From Saururus chinensis (Eukaryota; Streptophyta; Magnoliopsida; Piperales; Saururaceae), in NCBI GenBank assembly GCA_035235625.1, contig CP141146.1, positions 28,948,501 to 29,012,500 of the forward strand: 64,000 bases of DNA, read 5' to 3'. A program made the position numbers and the translations under genes. Position 1 is the stretch's first letter, and each line of letters opens with the position of its first letter. Positions 10,669 through 20,639 of this stretch are shown piece after piece. The notes below the pieces were generated by a model, which ran no database searches, was not told the DNA's origin, and worked only from the letters and a program-made list of their open reading frames with translations.

Positions 10669-11330
10669 CTACATAGCATTCAGAGCTTCACCTGAACCAG
10701 ACGGAAATTCTGGTGATTTTTTCCCATGTGCAGAATTTGTTCTAAATTTTATTAGAACAATCAATTGATATTAATTTAGTCAATCTAGGAAAATATCTTA
10801 CTTTCATGGTGCTGGGATTATGCACAAATGATGATGATGATGATGGGTTCTATTTCACAGCCCTTGCTGCTTGTCAAAATCAAGTTCTGGAAAAGTTGAA
10901 ATTGATGTTCTGCTATAGAACATAAAGGATGAAAGAAGAAGCATATGCTTTGGCTACAAGTGTTGTTTTCTTGTTTTAGTTAGCTCAACACTTTGAAGAA
11001 CAACTTTGATAAGAAGACTGCAATATATTACAGTTACATAAAGTTGGGAATCTCAAAACATTTTCAGAAATGGAGCAGGAAGGAAGGCAAAACATGGGAA
11101 AATTGGTAGCAAACATCACCAATCATATTGATATAGAATAAGAAAGCTATGAAAGATAATAAAGGGGAAAACAGAGGGAAAATAAATGAACTATAACGTC
11201 AATCATACACCAAAGATGGATAACACGAAATCGCCAAGCAGCAAAAAAAAACCTACACATCTCAATCACAAAACAGAGGGAAAAAAATGACCTTTTTAAT
11301 CGCAGGGGCAAATGCTGGATCTGGAGTCAC
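10669..11330. other. MULE interior right of the solo LTR, no gene seen
   Basis: AT-rich sequence with a short (GAT)n run near 10830. No recognisable frame. The following 11330-11600 is GC-richer with trinucleotide periodicity on the minus strand, but no product is recognisable. Confidence 0.4.
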
Positions 11331-12048
11331 TGGTGGAGGTGCTAGAGAGGGAGATCTGGAGCTGGTGGCGCTGGTAGTGGCGCAAAAAAACGTAGGGTTT
11401 CGGTGGAAGCAAAATAGGGAAAGCTCGAGCCAGAGGCGCTGACGACGAAATCAAGAGAGTTGGAGGCGTTCACGGAGAAATCTGGTTCTAGTGGAGACGA
11501 AGAGGGATCAAGAAGAGCCGCTCGCCAGTGATGCTGAGGGAGACCGGAGTTGAAGCAGAAGAACTTTTTGATAGGGGTGAAGCTTGGAGGGAGGAAGGGC
11601 GGGGTATATAGTGATAAAAATAAATTTCAAACACCATTTGGTAGATTTTGTAACACTGGGGTTTAAGTGAGCAAATTTACGTTTTTAATTCGAGGTGTAT
11701 AAGTAACGGGGGATACAGGGATAAAACAAGGGTTTAAATAGCAACGTTCTTTTTAATAATGTGAATGATACAATTACAATTTTGCTGTGGAATTTGTAGA
11801 TAATGGGTCAAGCATCTTCTTTCTTAATTATATGGGAGAGAGATAGATTATGACCTTTGTTTTCTGATCATTGTGTCATCTATGAAATTGCTGTTCAAAC
11901 GAAGAGAGAGAGTGTGTAACTGGGTGTGCTACACCCAATGTCTGAATGCTTTAACTTAATCATGATCCTGGATCATCATGGATTCTCTCTCACTCTCACA
12001 CATCCCACTCGCTATTGAAATTAAAAATTGTGTTATTCTAATGATCAG

Positions 12049-13863
12049 GTTGTTACTTGCGTCCGTCAACCGTCTCTAAGGTCCAACATTTGGAATCAAA
12101 GGAGGAGCTGCTGGTGTGGGCTATAGCCAGGTCATACCGATGGATGAATTCAATCTCCACCTCACAGGGGACATACACGCAATCACTGCTGCAAATAACC
12201 TGTTTGCTGCTGCCATTGACACTCGTATTTTCCATGAATCTTCTCAATCTGACAAGGCCCTTTTTAATCGCCTATGCCCTGTAAACAAACAAGGGAAACG
12301 TAGTTTTTCTGATGTCATGTTTAGGCGCCTCAAAAAAATTGGAATCACAAAAACCAACCCAGATGAATTGACCCCTGAAGAGTTGAAGAAATTTGTTAGA
12401 CTTGATATAGACCCAGATTCTGTAACATGGAGAAGAGTTAAGGATGTCAACGATCGCTTTTTAAGAAAGATCCAAATTGGACTTGGTCCTGAAGAGAAAG
12501 GCATGGTGAGAGAGACAGGCTTTGATATATCTGTTGCTAGTGAGATCATGGCTGTGTTGGCCCTTACAAGTTCTCTTGCTGACATGAGAGAGAGGCTTGG
12601 GAGAATGGTTATTGGAAATAGCAAGGCTGGAGAGCCGATAGCAGCCGATGATCTGGGTATAGGAGGGGCGTTAACAGTCCTAATGAAAGATGCCATCAAT
12701 CCAACCCTGATGCAGACTCTTGAAGGTACCCCTGTACTTGTTCATGCAGGTCCTTTTGCGAATATTTCTCATGGGAATTCTTCTATTGTGGCTGATAAGA
12801 TGCGTTGAAGCTGGTGGGCCCTCTGGTGGGTTTGTGATCACTGAGGCAGGTTTTGGTGCAGATATTGGGACAGAGAAATTTATGAACATAAAATGTAGGT
12901 ATAGCGGCTTAACGCCTCAGTGTGCAGTTATTGTGGCAACTATTCGTGCTTTGAAGATGCATGGGGGCGGGCCTGAGGTGGTTGCTGGGAAGCCTCTTGA
13001 CCATGCATATTGGACAGAAAATGTGGCACTAGTGGAGGCTGGATGTGTGAATTTGGCTAGGCATATTTCTAATACCAAGGCTTATGGCGTTAATGTTGTG
13101 GTAGCGGTGAATATGTTTGCCACAGATTCAAAAGCAGAGCTGAATATGGTGACGCATACTGCGTTGGCTGCAGGAGCTTTTGATGCAGTTGTGTGTACAC
13201 ATCATGCACATGGTGGAAAAGGAGCGGTAAGAAAATTTTTGTACCACGATATCTACACAAAACAAATATACTATGGCCAACCTTAGACTGATATATGCCT
13301 GCACAAAAGCTATATAGTACATCTGAAGGCACATTTACATACTCTTTGACCTCATTTTCCAGGTCGACCTCGGCATAGCAATTCAGAAAGCATGTGAAAA
13401 GCACTCAGAGCCACTGAAGTTCTTATATCCTCTTGAGATAGGTATCAAAGATAAGATCGAGGCTAGTGCAACAAAAAGTCGTAAGGTGCCAGTGGTGTGG
13501 AGTACTCAGATCAGGTATCCGGCATTTTTTTTGGCTGAATTCTAAGGCAATAGCTTTCTAACACGTTTTGTCTTAATTATGAAGGCCGAGAAGCAGATTG
13601 AAATGTACAGCAAGCAAGGGTTTTCAAATCTGCCCATCTGCATGGCCAAAACACAATATTCATTTTCACACACACCATCTCAGAAGGGTGCTCCGTCAGG
13701 ATTCGTACTTCCGATAAGGGACATCTACCCCCTTGTTGGATCAATGAATACAATGCCCGGTCTTCCCACTCGACCTTGTTTCTACGACTTAGATGTGGAC
13801 CTTGCCTCTGGAAGAGTTCTTGGTCTTCATGGGAAATATTCACTGTGGGAGAAATTTGGGTGA
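12049..13863 (+). pseudogene. formate-tetrahydrofolate ligase (10-formyl-THF synthetase) pseudogene, 5'-truncated
   Basis: The enzyme makes 10-formyl-THF from formate, ATP and THF in one-carbon metabolism. Exon-like blocks are 12049-13226, 13363-13514 and 13585-about 13840, with GT...AG introns between them (13227-13362, 13515-13584), so this is not a processed copy. Recognisable segments include [42 protein letters not shown] and [20 protein letters not shown]. The first exon, with the N-terminal ATP-site region, is absent; upstream of 12049 is an intron-like AG end. Lesions: one-base insertion near 12080, one-base loss near 12800 (GATAAGATGCG where GATAAGATTGCG is expected), a frame disruption near 13485, and an in-frame loss of about nine codons after LPIRD (family VRASIGAGF). 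The original stop is lost and the frame reads on to 13863. Identity is very secure; function is excluded. Confidence 0.93.
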
Positions 13864-14500
13864 CAAACGGGGTTCCAGGGGAGAATTCTGATTATGAATA
13901 CCTATTAAAATAACCACTCGACCAGGTAGGGAAGGCCGCGGGCTTCAAACAAAGTACAAATCTGGGTAACCCACACAGGTATTGTGTAACCACTCCACCG
14001 CCGCCATTGTAAATATCAGGCCCTGAAATTTGATGGCTTTATAAAGTGAACCGCGCAGAAGGTGGCTGGCAATCTGGCATGGTAAGCCATGAGCCCCCTA
14101 AGCATAAACCCCGCATTCCTTTGCGCCTCCTGCTTGAGAGTTGAGGCCCCAGTACATAAATCAAAGGCCTGGTCAAAGCCAACTCTATTAAAGATTCTCT
14201 CTCACTTCACTTTAGGGTATGGATTTGCCATTTATTGGTGGTCCACCTTTGGAGAACACCTCCAGTTTAATTTCTTTGCAATATATACATATTGTTTTGA
14301 CATGATTTCCATCCAATATTATTCGCGTGTGGACAAGACCAGCAATACTCAGTACAATGAATCGTACTCCTGGAGATGAGGTTTACAATTACTTGATACT
14401 TTTGAATTTTTGTAGCATTAAACTGCCCCAAGATTTTTCCTTTGGCTTAATTAGTAAATTTTACGCTATTGGTAGCATTAAGACTCTTGTTCCAATCTAC
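13864..14500. other. non-coding or intron-like sequence after the ligase pseudogene
   Basis: No domain was recognised. Short open frames here lack codon structure. Confidence 0.4.
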
Positions 14501-15240
14501 GGTAGGTATTTTTTTGTGATTCTCCTGAAGGCAAAGGTGGCCAGCATATATTGCGCGGCCTTGATGACACCTCTGGGTGTTATATATGGCAAGGAACTCG
14601 GGCTTCCTTTACTTTAAAGAAAAACTTGGCCCACAAATGTGCTAGACCCACAAGGGAGGCCCCAGGAATCTTTGCTCTTCAGTGGCAATTGATTAAACGT
14701 CCCTTCATTTTGTCTATATATGGACGCCTTTCTGCACCTTGCCATGCACACTTGGGTAGTACTTGGCAGGGGAGGAAACAGAGAAGGGAGAGGGAAGGTG
14801 AGCGTGCTGATCATTGCATCTAGCTTCCCTTGTGTGCTCTCGCTTACCCTCCGGCGAATATGATTAGGATCAGAATTCATCCGACTGATGGCAATGCATC
14901 TGCTACTATAGCTGCAGCACTGAGGCAGAAATTAGTGCCTCAATATAAATCCGTTGAGAGAAAAATGTTGCACTATAACGACACCTTGGAATCAAACTTT
15001 GATGCACTGAAAGTGCTAAGCGAAACGGCCATTAAGTTCAGTGATTGGGACGAAATTAAATTATCACTTCCTGTTTTCTTTTTTTTGCTTTTATGTTGTG
15101 GTGGACGTTTCAGACTCCCTCGTGAAGCATTTGAGTACTTAAATGGTGTATTACCAATTGGTTTATATTCTTGATGCAGGAAAAAGAAGAGGAAGAAGAT
15201 CAGAAGAAGAAAATACTCAAATAAATAAATACAAAGGTAA
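14500..15240 (+). pseudogene. unrecognised gene fragments, left of the copia insertion
   Basis: Two coding-like patches are seen. Around 14530-14630 reads GKGGQHILRGLDDTSGCYIW followed by QGTRASFTLKKN. Around 14860-15060 reads MIRIRIHPTDGNASATIAAA, then LRQKLVPQYKSVERKMLHYN and a helical NFDALKVLSETAIKFSDWDE stretch. A possible acceptor (TTGATGCAG) at about 15178 precedes a short charged block of E/K/R codons ending in GTAATTT near 15235. I do not recognise the protein. Composition and possible splice signals suggest an authentic host gene split by the copia at 15404-39360, with further parts at 39366-40260. Whether any of it is expressed cannot be judged. Confidence 0.4.
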
Positions 15241-15403
15241 TTTTTTTCCTGTACTAGGAATTTATATATGTAGTCTTTTAGTAATGTTACATTCCCCAAG
15301 CTCATGTATCATCACTCTACAATATAGATGAATCAGACCATCAGCTTTCCTATGTGAGTTTTCTCTGATAGTAGTTGTATCGCGTTACTTATAATATTAT
15401 TGC

Positions 15404-15584
15404 AGAAGAGGAAGAGATTTTCAACAGAATAATAATGGTGTTTGTACAGGCTTTTATAGAGAAGACCAAATCTGGGGTGAATCCCTTAAGAATATTAAAA
15501 TGAATCATGAGAATATTACATTGAATCACAATATGAGTGAAAAAGGAAAAAATGTGATAGGGTAAGGATTTCGTTCCCTTTATA
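15404..15584 (-). repeat. 3' LTR of copia B
   Basis: Matches 39172-39360. Shared blocks include GAATCATGAGAATATTA and GTGATAGGGTAAGGATT. The terminal CA expected on the minus strand is mutated to CT at the 15404 end. Confidence 0.88.
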
Positions 15585-15600
15585 CGCCCCTGCAAACTTA
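15585..15600 (-). other. polypurine-like tract of copia B
   Basis: On the minus strand AAGTTTGCAGGGGCG lies directly before the 3' LTR, the expected place for plus-strand priming. Confidence 0.5.
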
Positions 15601-16414
15601 GGGCAGGTGAGTAGCCATGAGTTTGGTAGTGAGAGTATGAAACTGAGCAATGGGCAGCGGCTTTGTAAGTATGTCGGCGAGTTGATCTTTGGACGAGACA
15701 TAACAAACTTGCATGTGACTTACTAGGACTTGCTCCCGAATGTAGTGATGATCGATCTCAATGTGTTTGGTGCGAGCATGGAATACCGGGTTGGCTGTGA
15801 GAGAGATGGCAGACTGATTGTCGCACAATAGTGTGGGTGTAGCAGTGGAGGAGATGCCTAGAAATTTGAGAACCATGGAGACCCAGACAATTTCTGTGGC
15901 CGTGGAGGACAGTGCACGATACTCAGCTTCAGTGGAGGAGCGGGCAACGGTGGCTTACTTTTTAGACTTCCAAATGATGAGGTTAGGACTCATGAAGATG
16001 CAGTACCTAGTGATAGATCGGCGGTCAATAGGGTCACCGGCCCAATCGGAATCAGAATAGGCAGTGAGAGTACAGGGCCCTGGTTGTAAGAGAATGCCAT
16101 GAGAGAGAGTGCCTTGAAGATACCGGAGGATCCGCTTAACAGCCGCATAGTGGGTAATGGTAGGGTTTTGCATATGTTGGAAAACATAGTTCACGGAATA
16201 AGCGATGTCTGGGCTGGTGTGGGTGAGGTATTGGAGAGCACCGACGATGCTTTTGTAGTGGGATGGGTCAGGGAAGAGGGGGTCAATGGGGGAGGTGGGG
16301 GGTCGTTTGTAGCTGGTGGGAGTAGGGGTGGGTTTACATGGTCCATTTGGGCACGATAGAGGATGTCGCGAGCATAGTGGGCTTGAGAGAGGAAGAGACC
16401 GTTAGGGGTAGTAG
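15598..16414 (-). pseudogene. copia B pol: end of reverse transcriptase region and RNase H
   Basis: Reading down from 16414: TTPNGLFLSQAHYARDILYR, then a frameshift in the PTPTSY region, DPSHYKSIVGALQYLTHT, SPDIAYSVNYVFQHMQNPT, AVKRILRYLQGTLSHG, AYSDSDWAGDPIDRRS, then LCDNQSAISLTANPVFHARTKH and KDQLADILTKPLP. These are the usual copia RNase H landmarks in order, including the SDSDWAG catalytic-Asp region and the C-terminal ADILTKPL motif. The frame breaks again near 15900-15960. It continues the polypeptide that stops at 34997. Confidence 0.9.
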
Positions 16415-17829
16415 TGATAAGTATGAAATATATATATTATATGCTTTTTTACCTTATTTGCTAGTTTAGATTAGGTTAATTTAGATTTAGTTATAGTTTA
16501 TTTAGATTAAGATATATATATTAATATTTTAGTTTAATTATTAATAATTTTGTAGTTATTAGTAGTTTAGATATGTATTTAAATCCAGTTAAAATTTTAA
16601 TTATATTCTACATGTCTAAAATATGATGTTTTTATGTTTTGTAGGTAAAATGCGCTTATCAAAGTACTTGGACGATGTTTGGAATAATTTAAAATAGTCT
16701 TGACATGCATTAAAGTGATTTGGACAACTTTTCGGAGTTATAAACAAGTTGAAAATTAATATTGACATGAAAGAAAGAGCTTAATGAACAGAATATAGAC
16801 TGTCCAAAAACAATGTAGCCGTTTAAATGGGGCATTTTTAGGGATCAAACGGGATAACGTAATTTTGGAGCAAAATGCAATATAGGCGTTCGAACGAGCA
16901 TGCAGGGCGTTCGAACGAGATAACGCGCAGTTTCCTTGTTTAGGTCAATTTTGAGTCCTTTTCATATACAACTTCTTCCTACGGTTCTTATGCCTATAAA
17001 AAGACATATTTGGCTCAAAATTGGGAGTTAGCAAGTAAATTTTCTGAAGAGAAGAAGGAAGAAGAAGATGGAGAAAAACTCAAAGCTTCTAATGAAGATT
17101 CAAGTGCTTTCTTCTACAATGGAAGGCTAAACTCTTCTTTTACTTAAGAGTTGATGAAGCTATAGATAAGTTTTAGTTTCTTTTCTTTTTAATTTAGATC
17201 TCAGTTGTGAATTATGACAATTGTATGATAAGGATTTTCTATTTAATAGAAGAGCTTTTCATGTTTATTCAAATCTATGTTGATTTATTGTCTTGTAGAT
17301 GATAAATTGATGTGTTTTTGATATTTGCATCAATTCTAATTTCTGTGATTTAGATGAGATGGTCATATAATAGTTTTAATGTTCAGATAATTAATGACTT
17401 GGATGAGTTATACTAAGATTAGACGGGTCATGCCTATAGCTAGTTTAGTATAGATGATTTGTGCTATTGTCGAAGATAGTTCATGCCATGGAAGTTAATT
17501 AATGATTCTTTCTGAAGTAATTCTAGCTTGTAGTTAAGAATACTTGCTCATATTCACACTAGATTTAGATTAAGAGTTAAGGAATTGTTATGGTTCTATA
17601 GTAGATTCGATTTCCTAAGTAAATTCCATCACATTAATCTCTACCTTTTAAACTAGTTGATTTCTTTCTTTTGCTTAATTTAAGTTTAAGTTCTTTTTAG
17701 TTTTTAATTAGCAAATTCCTCTTTATATTTAGTAATAATTCATTTGTCCCTGAGGTTCGACAACCCTTAAATACTCATCCTAGTACAATTACCTTGTACA
17801 CTTGCAAAGGGTTTAATTATAAACGATCA
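16415..17829 (+). repeat. LTR1 copy used as a 5' LTR
   Basis: It is 1415 bp, starting TGATAAGTATGAAATATATA and ending AATTATAAACGATCA. It is directly followed by a tRNA-Asp-type primer site, so it is positioned as a 5' LTR. CGTTCGAACG occurs at 16887-16896 and 16908-16917. Confidence 0.88.
16995..17003 (+). promoter_or_regulatory. putative LTR1 TATA box
   Basis: TATAAAAAG lies in the conserved context TGCC-TATAAAAAG-ACATATTTGGC shared by all three LTR1 copies. Confidence 0.5.
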
Positions 17830-17835
17830 AGTTTT

Positions 17836-17853
17836 TGGCGCCGTTGCCGGGGA
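17836..17853 (+). other. primer binding site, tRNA-Asp type
   Basis: TGGCGCCGTTGCCGGGGA begins seven bases after the LTR. This is the well-known tRNA-Asp-complementary primer site of plant Athila/Tat-type gypsy elements. Confidence 0.85.
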
Positions 17854-18122
17854 CGGTGTTGATTTGTTACTAAATTAGCTTTAGGATAATTCTAGATATT
17901 TTAGTTTCAGTTTAGTTATTTTTTATTAGGTTAATTTTTAGTTTCTTACCTTCTTTTAATTTGATCTTGTAGGTTGAGTTGAAGGTGCTCTCTACACTTA
18001 TGGCCACAAGTGGACATTGTCAAGCATAGTGTTTCTCTTCTGTTTGCAAGATCCTTTTTCCTTTTTATTCTTTTTCCTTGGTTATTTTTGTTTCATCTTT
18101 CCCTTTTTACACTTAAAATTGT

Positions 18123-18880
18123 GTGGTGTGTTTGTGGTGTATGCGTGGTCGTCGCACCTTACTCCCCCGATTAGTACCATTTAACCCTGAGCCTGAGCGG
18201 ACATCTAGGAGAGCTGAGTTGCCCTCGACCTACATCCCTACACCCCCAAACTCTCCCACCAATTCCTCCACCCACACTACTTCTACCCTCATCATGGCTG
18301 AACATCAGTTAGATGCACCACTCAAAGCTCTAAGGGAGTATTACACTCCCAATGAGTACACCTCCCCTTCATGCATTAGGTTGCCAGCGGTTGCTGTTCA
18401 AAATTATGAAATTAAGCCCAATGTCATTCAAATGCTTCTATCTTTTTATAGACTTAATAATGAAAACCCGTATAGGCACCTAGATGACTTCTTGGAAATA
18501 TGCATAACTTTTAAGCTCTCAAATTTAACCGATGAAGCTGTTAAACTTCGCCTTTTTCCTTTCACATTGAAAGATAAGGCTAAGGAATGACTTCACTCTT
18601 TAAAGCCAGACACCATCACAACTTGGGCCTAAATGCAACAAGAGTTCCTAAAAATATACTTCCCCATAGGTAAGACTAACCAAATGAGAAAGGCCATAAC
18701 CACTTTTGCCCAACTTCCCATTGAATAGTTCCATGAGAGTTAGGATAGACTTAAGGACCTTCTTAGGAGGTGTCCTCATCATGCTGTCCCTAAGTGGCAA
18801 TTAGTGCAACGTTTTTATAAGGGTCTTACTGAACAATACCGCCATCTTGTTGATGCAAGTTGTTTTAATTTTTGTTTTGC
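18123..18880 (+). pseudogene. gypsy gag fragment (Athila/Tat-type)
   Basis: The first part is open to 18590. It includes SPSCIRLPAVAVQNYEIKPN, ENPYRHLDDFLEICITF and VKLRLFPFTLKDKAKE, the conserved gag core of these elements. After a stop it continues in patches as LHSLKPDTITTW, FPIGKTNQMRKAITTFAQLP and RCPHHAVPKWQLVQRFYKGL. It stops abruptly after HLVDASC at about 18860, and only about 30 bp later a 3' polypurine tract and a different LTR follow. All of protease, reverse transcriptase and integrase are therefore gone. Confidence 0.85.
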
Positions 18881-18889
18881 TCGAGGACT

Positions 18890-18914
18890 AGCAAAAAGTA
18901 GGTTTGGGGGTATT
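18890..18914 (+). other. polypurine tract before LTR2
   Basis: GCAAAAAGTAGGTTTGGGGG lies just before TATT and the TG start of LTR2. This is the usual 3'-end layout of Athila/Tat-like elements. Confidence 0.75.
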
Positions 18915-20358
18915 TGATGCACTGAAATAATGTTTAATTAAATATTCTCATATTTCAAATTGCAATCCTATTTTGTGTTAATTCATTGCTGATTTGGGCT
19001 ATTTATGTTTTGAATAAGTTAGTTAGACCTTAATTGAGTTTATATGTCTAAACAGGCTTTAACAGGATCCAAGTGGAAGAGGAAGTAAAGCCCATTTACC
19101 CAAAGCTATTTGAAAGTCAAGAATGGGCCCCTAATGGTCTAAACATGCATGGAATGGTCGAACATAACCTTATGGACCCGTTTGATTTGAGATTTGTATG
19201 AAGAGGACTAAATTAGGAAAGAAGCTGATTCGGACAGATTGACAGAGCCTTAGTATTTCAATCATATCTTTTTGTGTATAATTTGGATTGATATGATTTC
19301 AGTGGCATTGGAAAGAAGACTTCCGTGGCTACTAGTATTATTTCAGGAAGAAATTCCAAATTTCGAAGATTAATGGGTCAAATTCGGCATGTAAAGAGAT
19401 AACTAATAAACTAACCCGAGGCCAGCACATGAAGAATATTTTCATTGATTATGATTGATACACATAAGGAAAGACAAGGAGGCTGATTGGTTAACTAAAG
19501 GAAGATTCAAAGATACTTATTTGCTAAATAAATCATTGATTTATTTAGGGTTTAGGGTTATCTAATCATTGCCAAAGAAGCAACCAATCAGGCAATCAAT
19601 CAGGATGCAATCTAGAGATATGATTTCACTTTCCTCTTTAAAGCAACCTCTTCTATTCCTATAAATAGAGGGGTGGACGTGATAGATGAATAATCCCCTC
19701 CTTTTTGGAGCTCTCCTCTCCTATTTTCTTCTCTCATTTTGTAATTTTGTTTTTAGTTTTATTATAATGGCTTTCTAAAGCTCTTAAGCTAAGGCTAGAG
19801 GTGATTTGTAACAATTTAATGGAGTTCAATTCATGTTTCATTAATGGTTTCAAGTAAGTATTGTTTATTTGAAGTGATGTTTATTTAATATTGTTCTTCT
19901 TCTTGTTTCTTTGTGATTTGGATACACAAGATGCTTGAAGGCTCTCCTTTTTGATCTTTTGTGATTTGGATACATAGAAATCTTTAAGAGACAATTGTTT
20001 TTATCCTTCATCTATCCAAAGCATTTCTATTTTTATTTTCGATTTTAATATTCATATCTTCCGGTTAGATAGAATTTTCATTCGATTCTAACTGAGATAA
20101 CATGATACATGAAGAACATCATTAGATGTTACAATGATCCTTAATGCCTTAGTATTTTCTAATCTTGATTTCTTGACTTTTTATTGCCTCAATACTCTTC
20201 TACTCTTTCTTTCTTAGTTTTCCTTTCTCTATTTTTTTCGTAATAGTTTTCTTTATTGCACAAGGCTTTCCCTGTGGATCGACCTTGTCTACTACAGTTG
20301 GCAAGTAAAACAAATCTGAATTTGACTTCTTCATAGTCTTGTTTCAGACGTAACAACA
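18915..20358 (+). repeat. LTR2, plus-strand copy, in 3' LTR position
   Basis: It is 1444 bp, starting TGATGCACTGAAATAATG and ending CAGACGTAACAACA. It matches the minus-strand copy at 26136-27568. It is unrelated to LTR1 although the two flank one gag remnant. The next five bases (TCGAA) do not match those before the start, as expected if this is a 3' LTR. Confidence 0.85.
19660..19667 (+). promoter_or_regulatory. putative LTR2 TATA box
   Basis: TATAAATA lies in CTATTCC-TATAAATA-GAGGGGTGGAC. The context is kept in the inverted LTR2 copy. Confidence 0.5.
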
Positions 20359-20633
20359 TCGAATGGCCTCCAGCACACCGCCACGATTTCACCCCGACTA
20401 GGATGACCTCCAAACACCACCGTCAAGGCCTCCTCACCCCTCCTTTGCCGGTGTGATGTAAAACTCTATCCATTCCCCTTTTCCCTTTTCTCTTTGTGCA
20501 TTGTGGCCGTCAATTGGCCTTGGCCCTCCCCCGGCTAGGCAACGACAAGGTCGCCACCCCTGGCCCGAATCGCTGCCTTCCCCGGCCCCCTCCTCTGCCC
20601 TATTCCGATCTAGAAAGTATCGTATGTGAGAAC
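20359..20633 (+). repeat. fragment of the giant LTR family
   Basis: ATGGCCTCCAGCACACCGCCAC, then GGTGTGATGTAAAACTC, GTGCATTGTGGCCGTC and GACAAGGTCGCCACCCC align in order with about 41412-41670 of giant LTR copy 2. It directly abuts LTR2 and is probably the sequence into which the LTR2 element inserted. Confidence 0.65.
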
Positions 20634-20639
20634 ATATGA

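Larger units (their letters stand above)
7203..11749. mobile_element. Mutator-like element (MULE), non-autonomous, with nested insertions
   Basis: The ends are inverted repeats. The left starts GAAGCTGACTATTTAAACCC and the right, reverse complemented, starts GAACGTTGCTATTTAAACCC; both then read towards TGTATCCCCC. The 9-bp sequence TTTTTAATA flanks both ends exactly (7194-7202 and 11750-11758), and 9-bp duplications are the hallmark of Mutator-like elements. Total length is 4547 bp, about 3.4 kb without the solo LTR at 9496-10663. No MULE transposase (D..D..E, SWIM or FAR1-type zinc finger) was found, so it appears non-autonomous. Inside are a hairpin array, a 130-bp tandem duplication, a short minus-strand frame and GC-richer sequence near 11320-11600. 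Confidence 0.85.
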
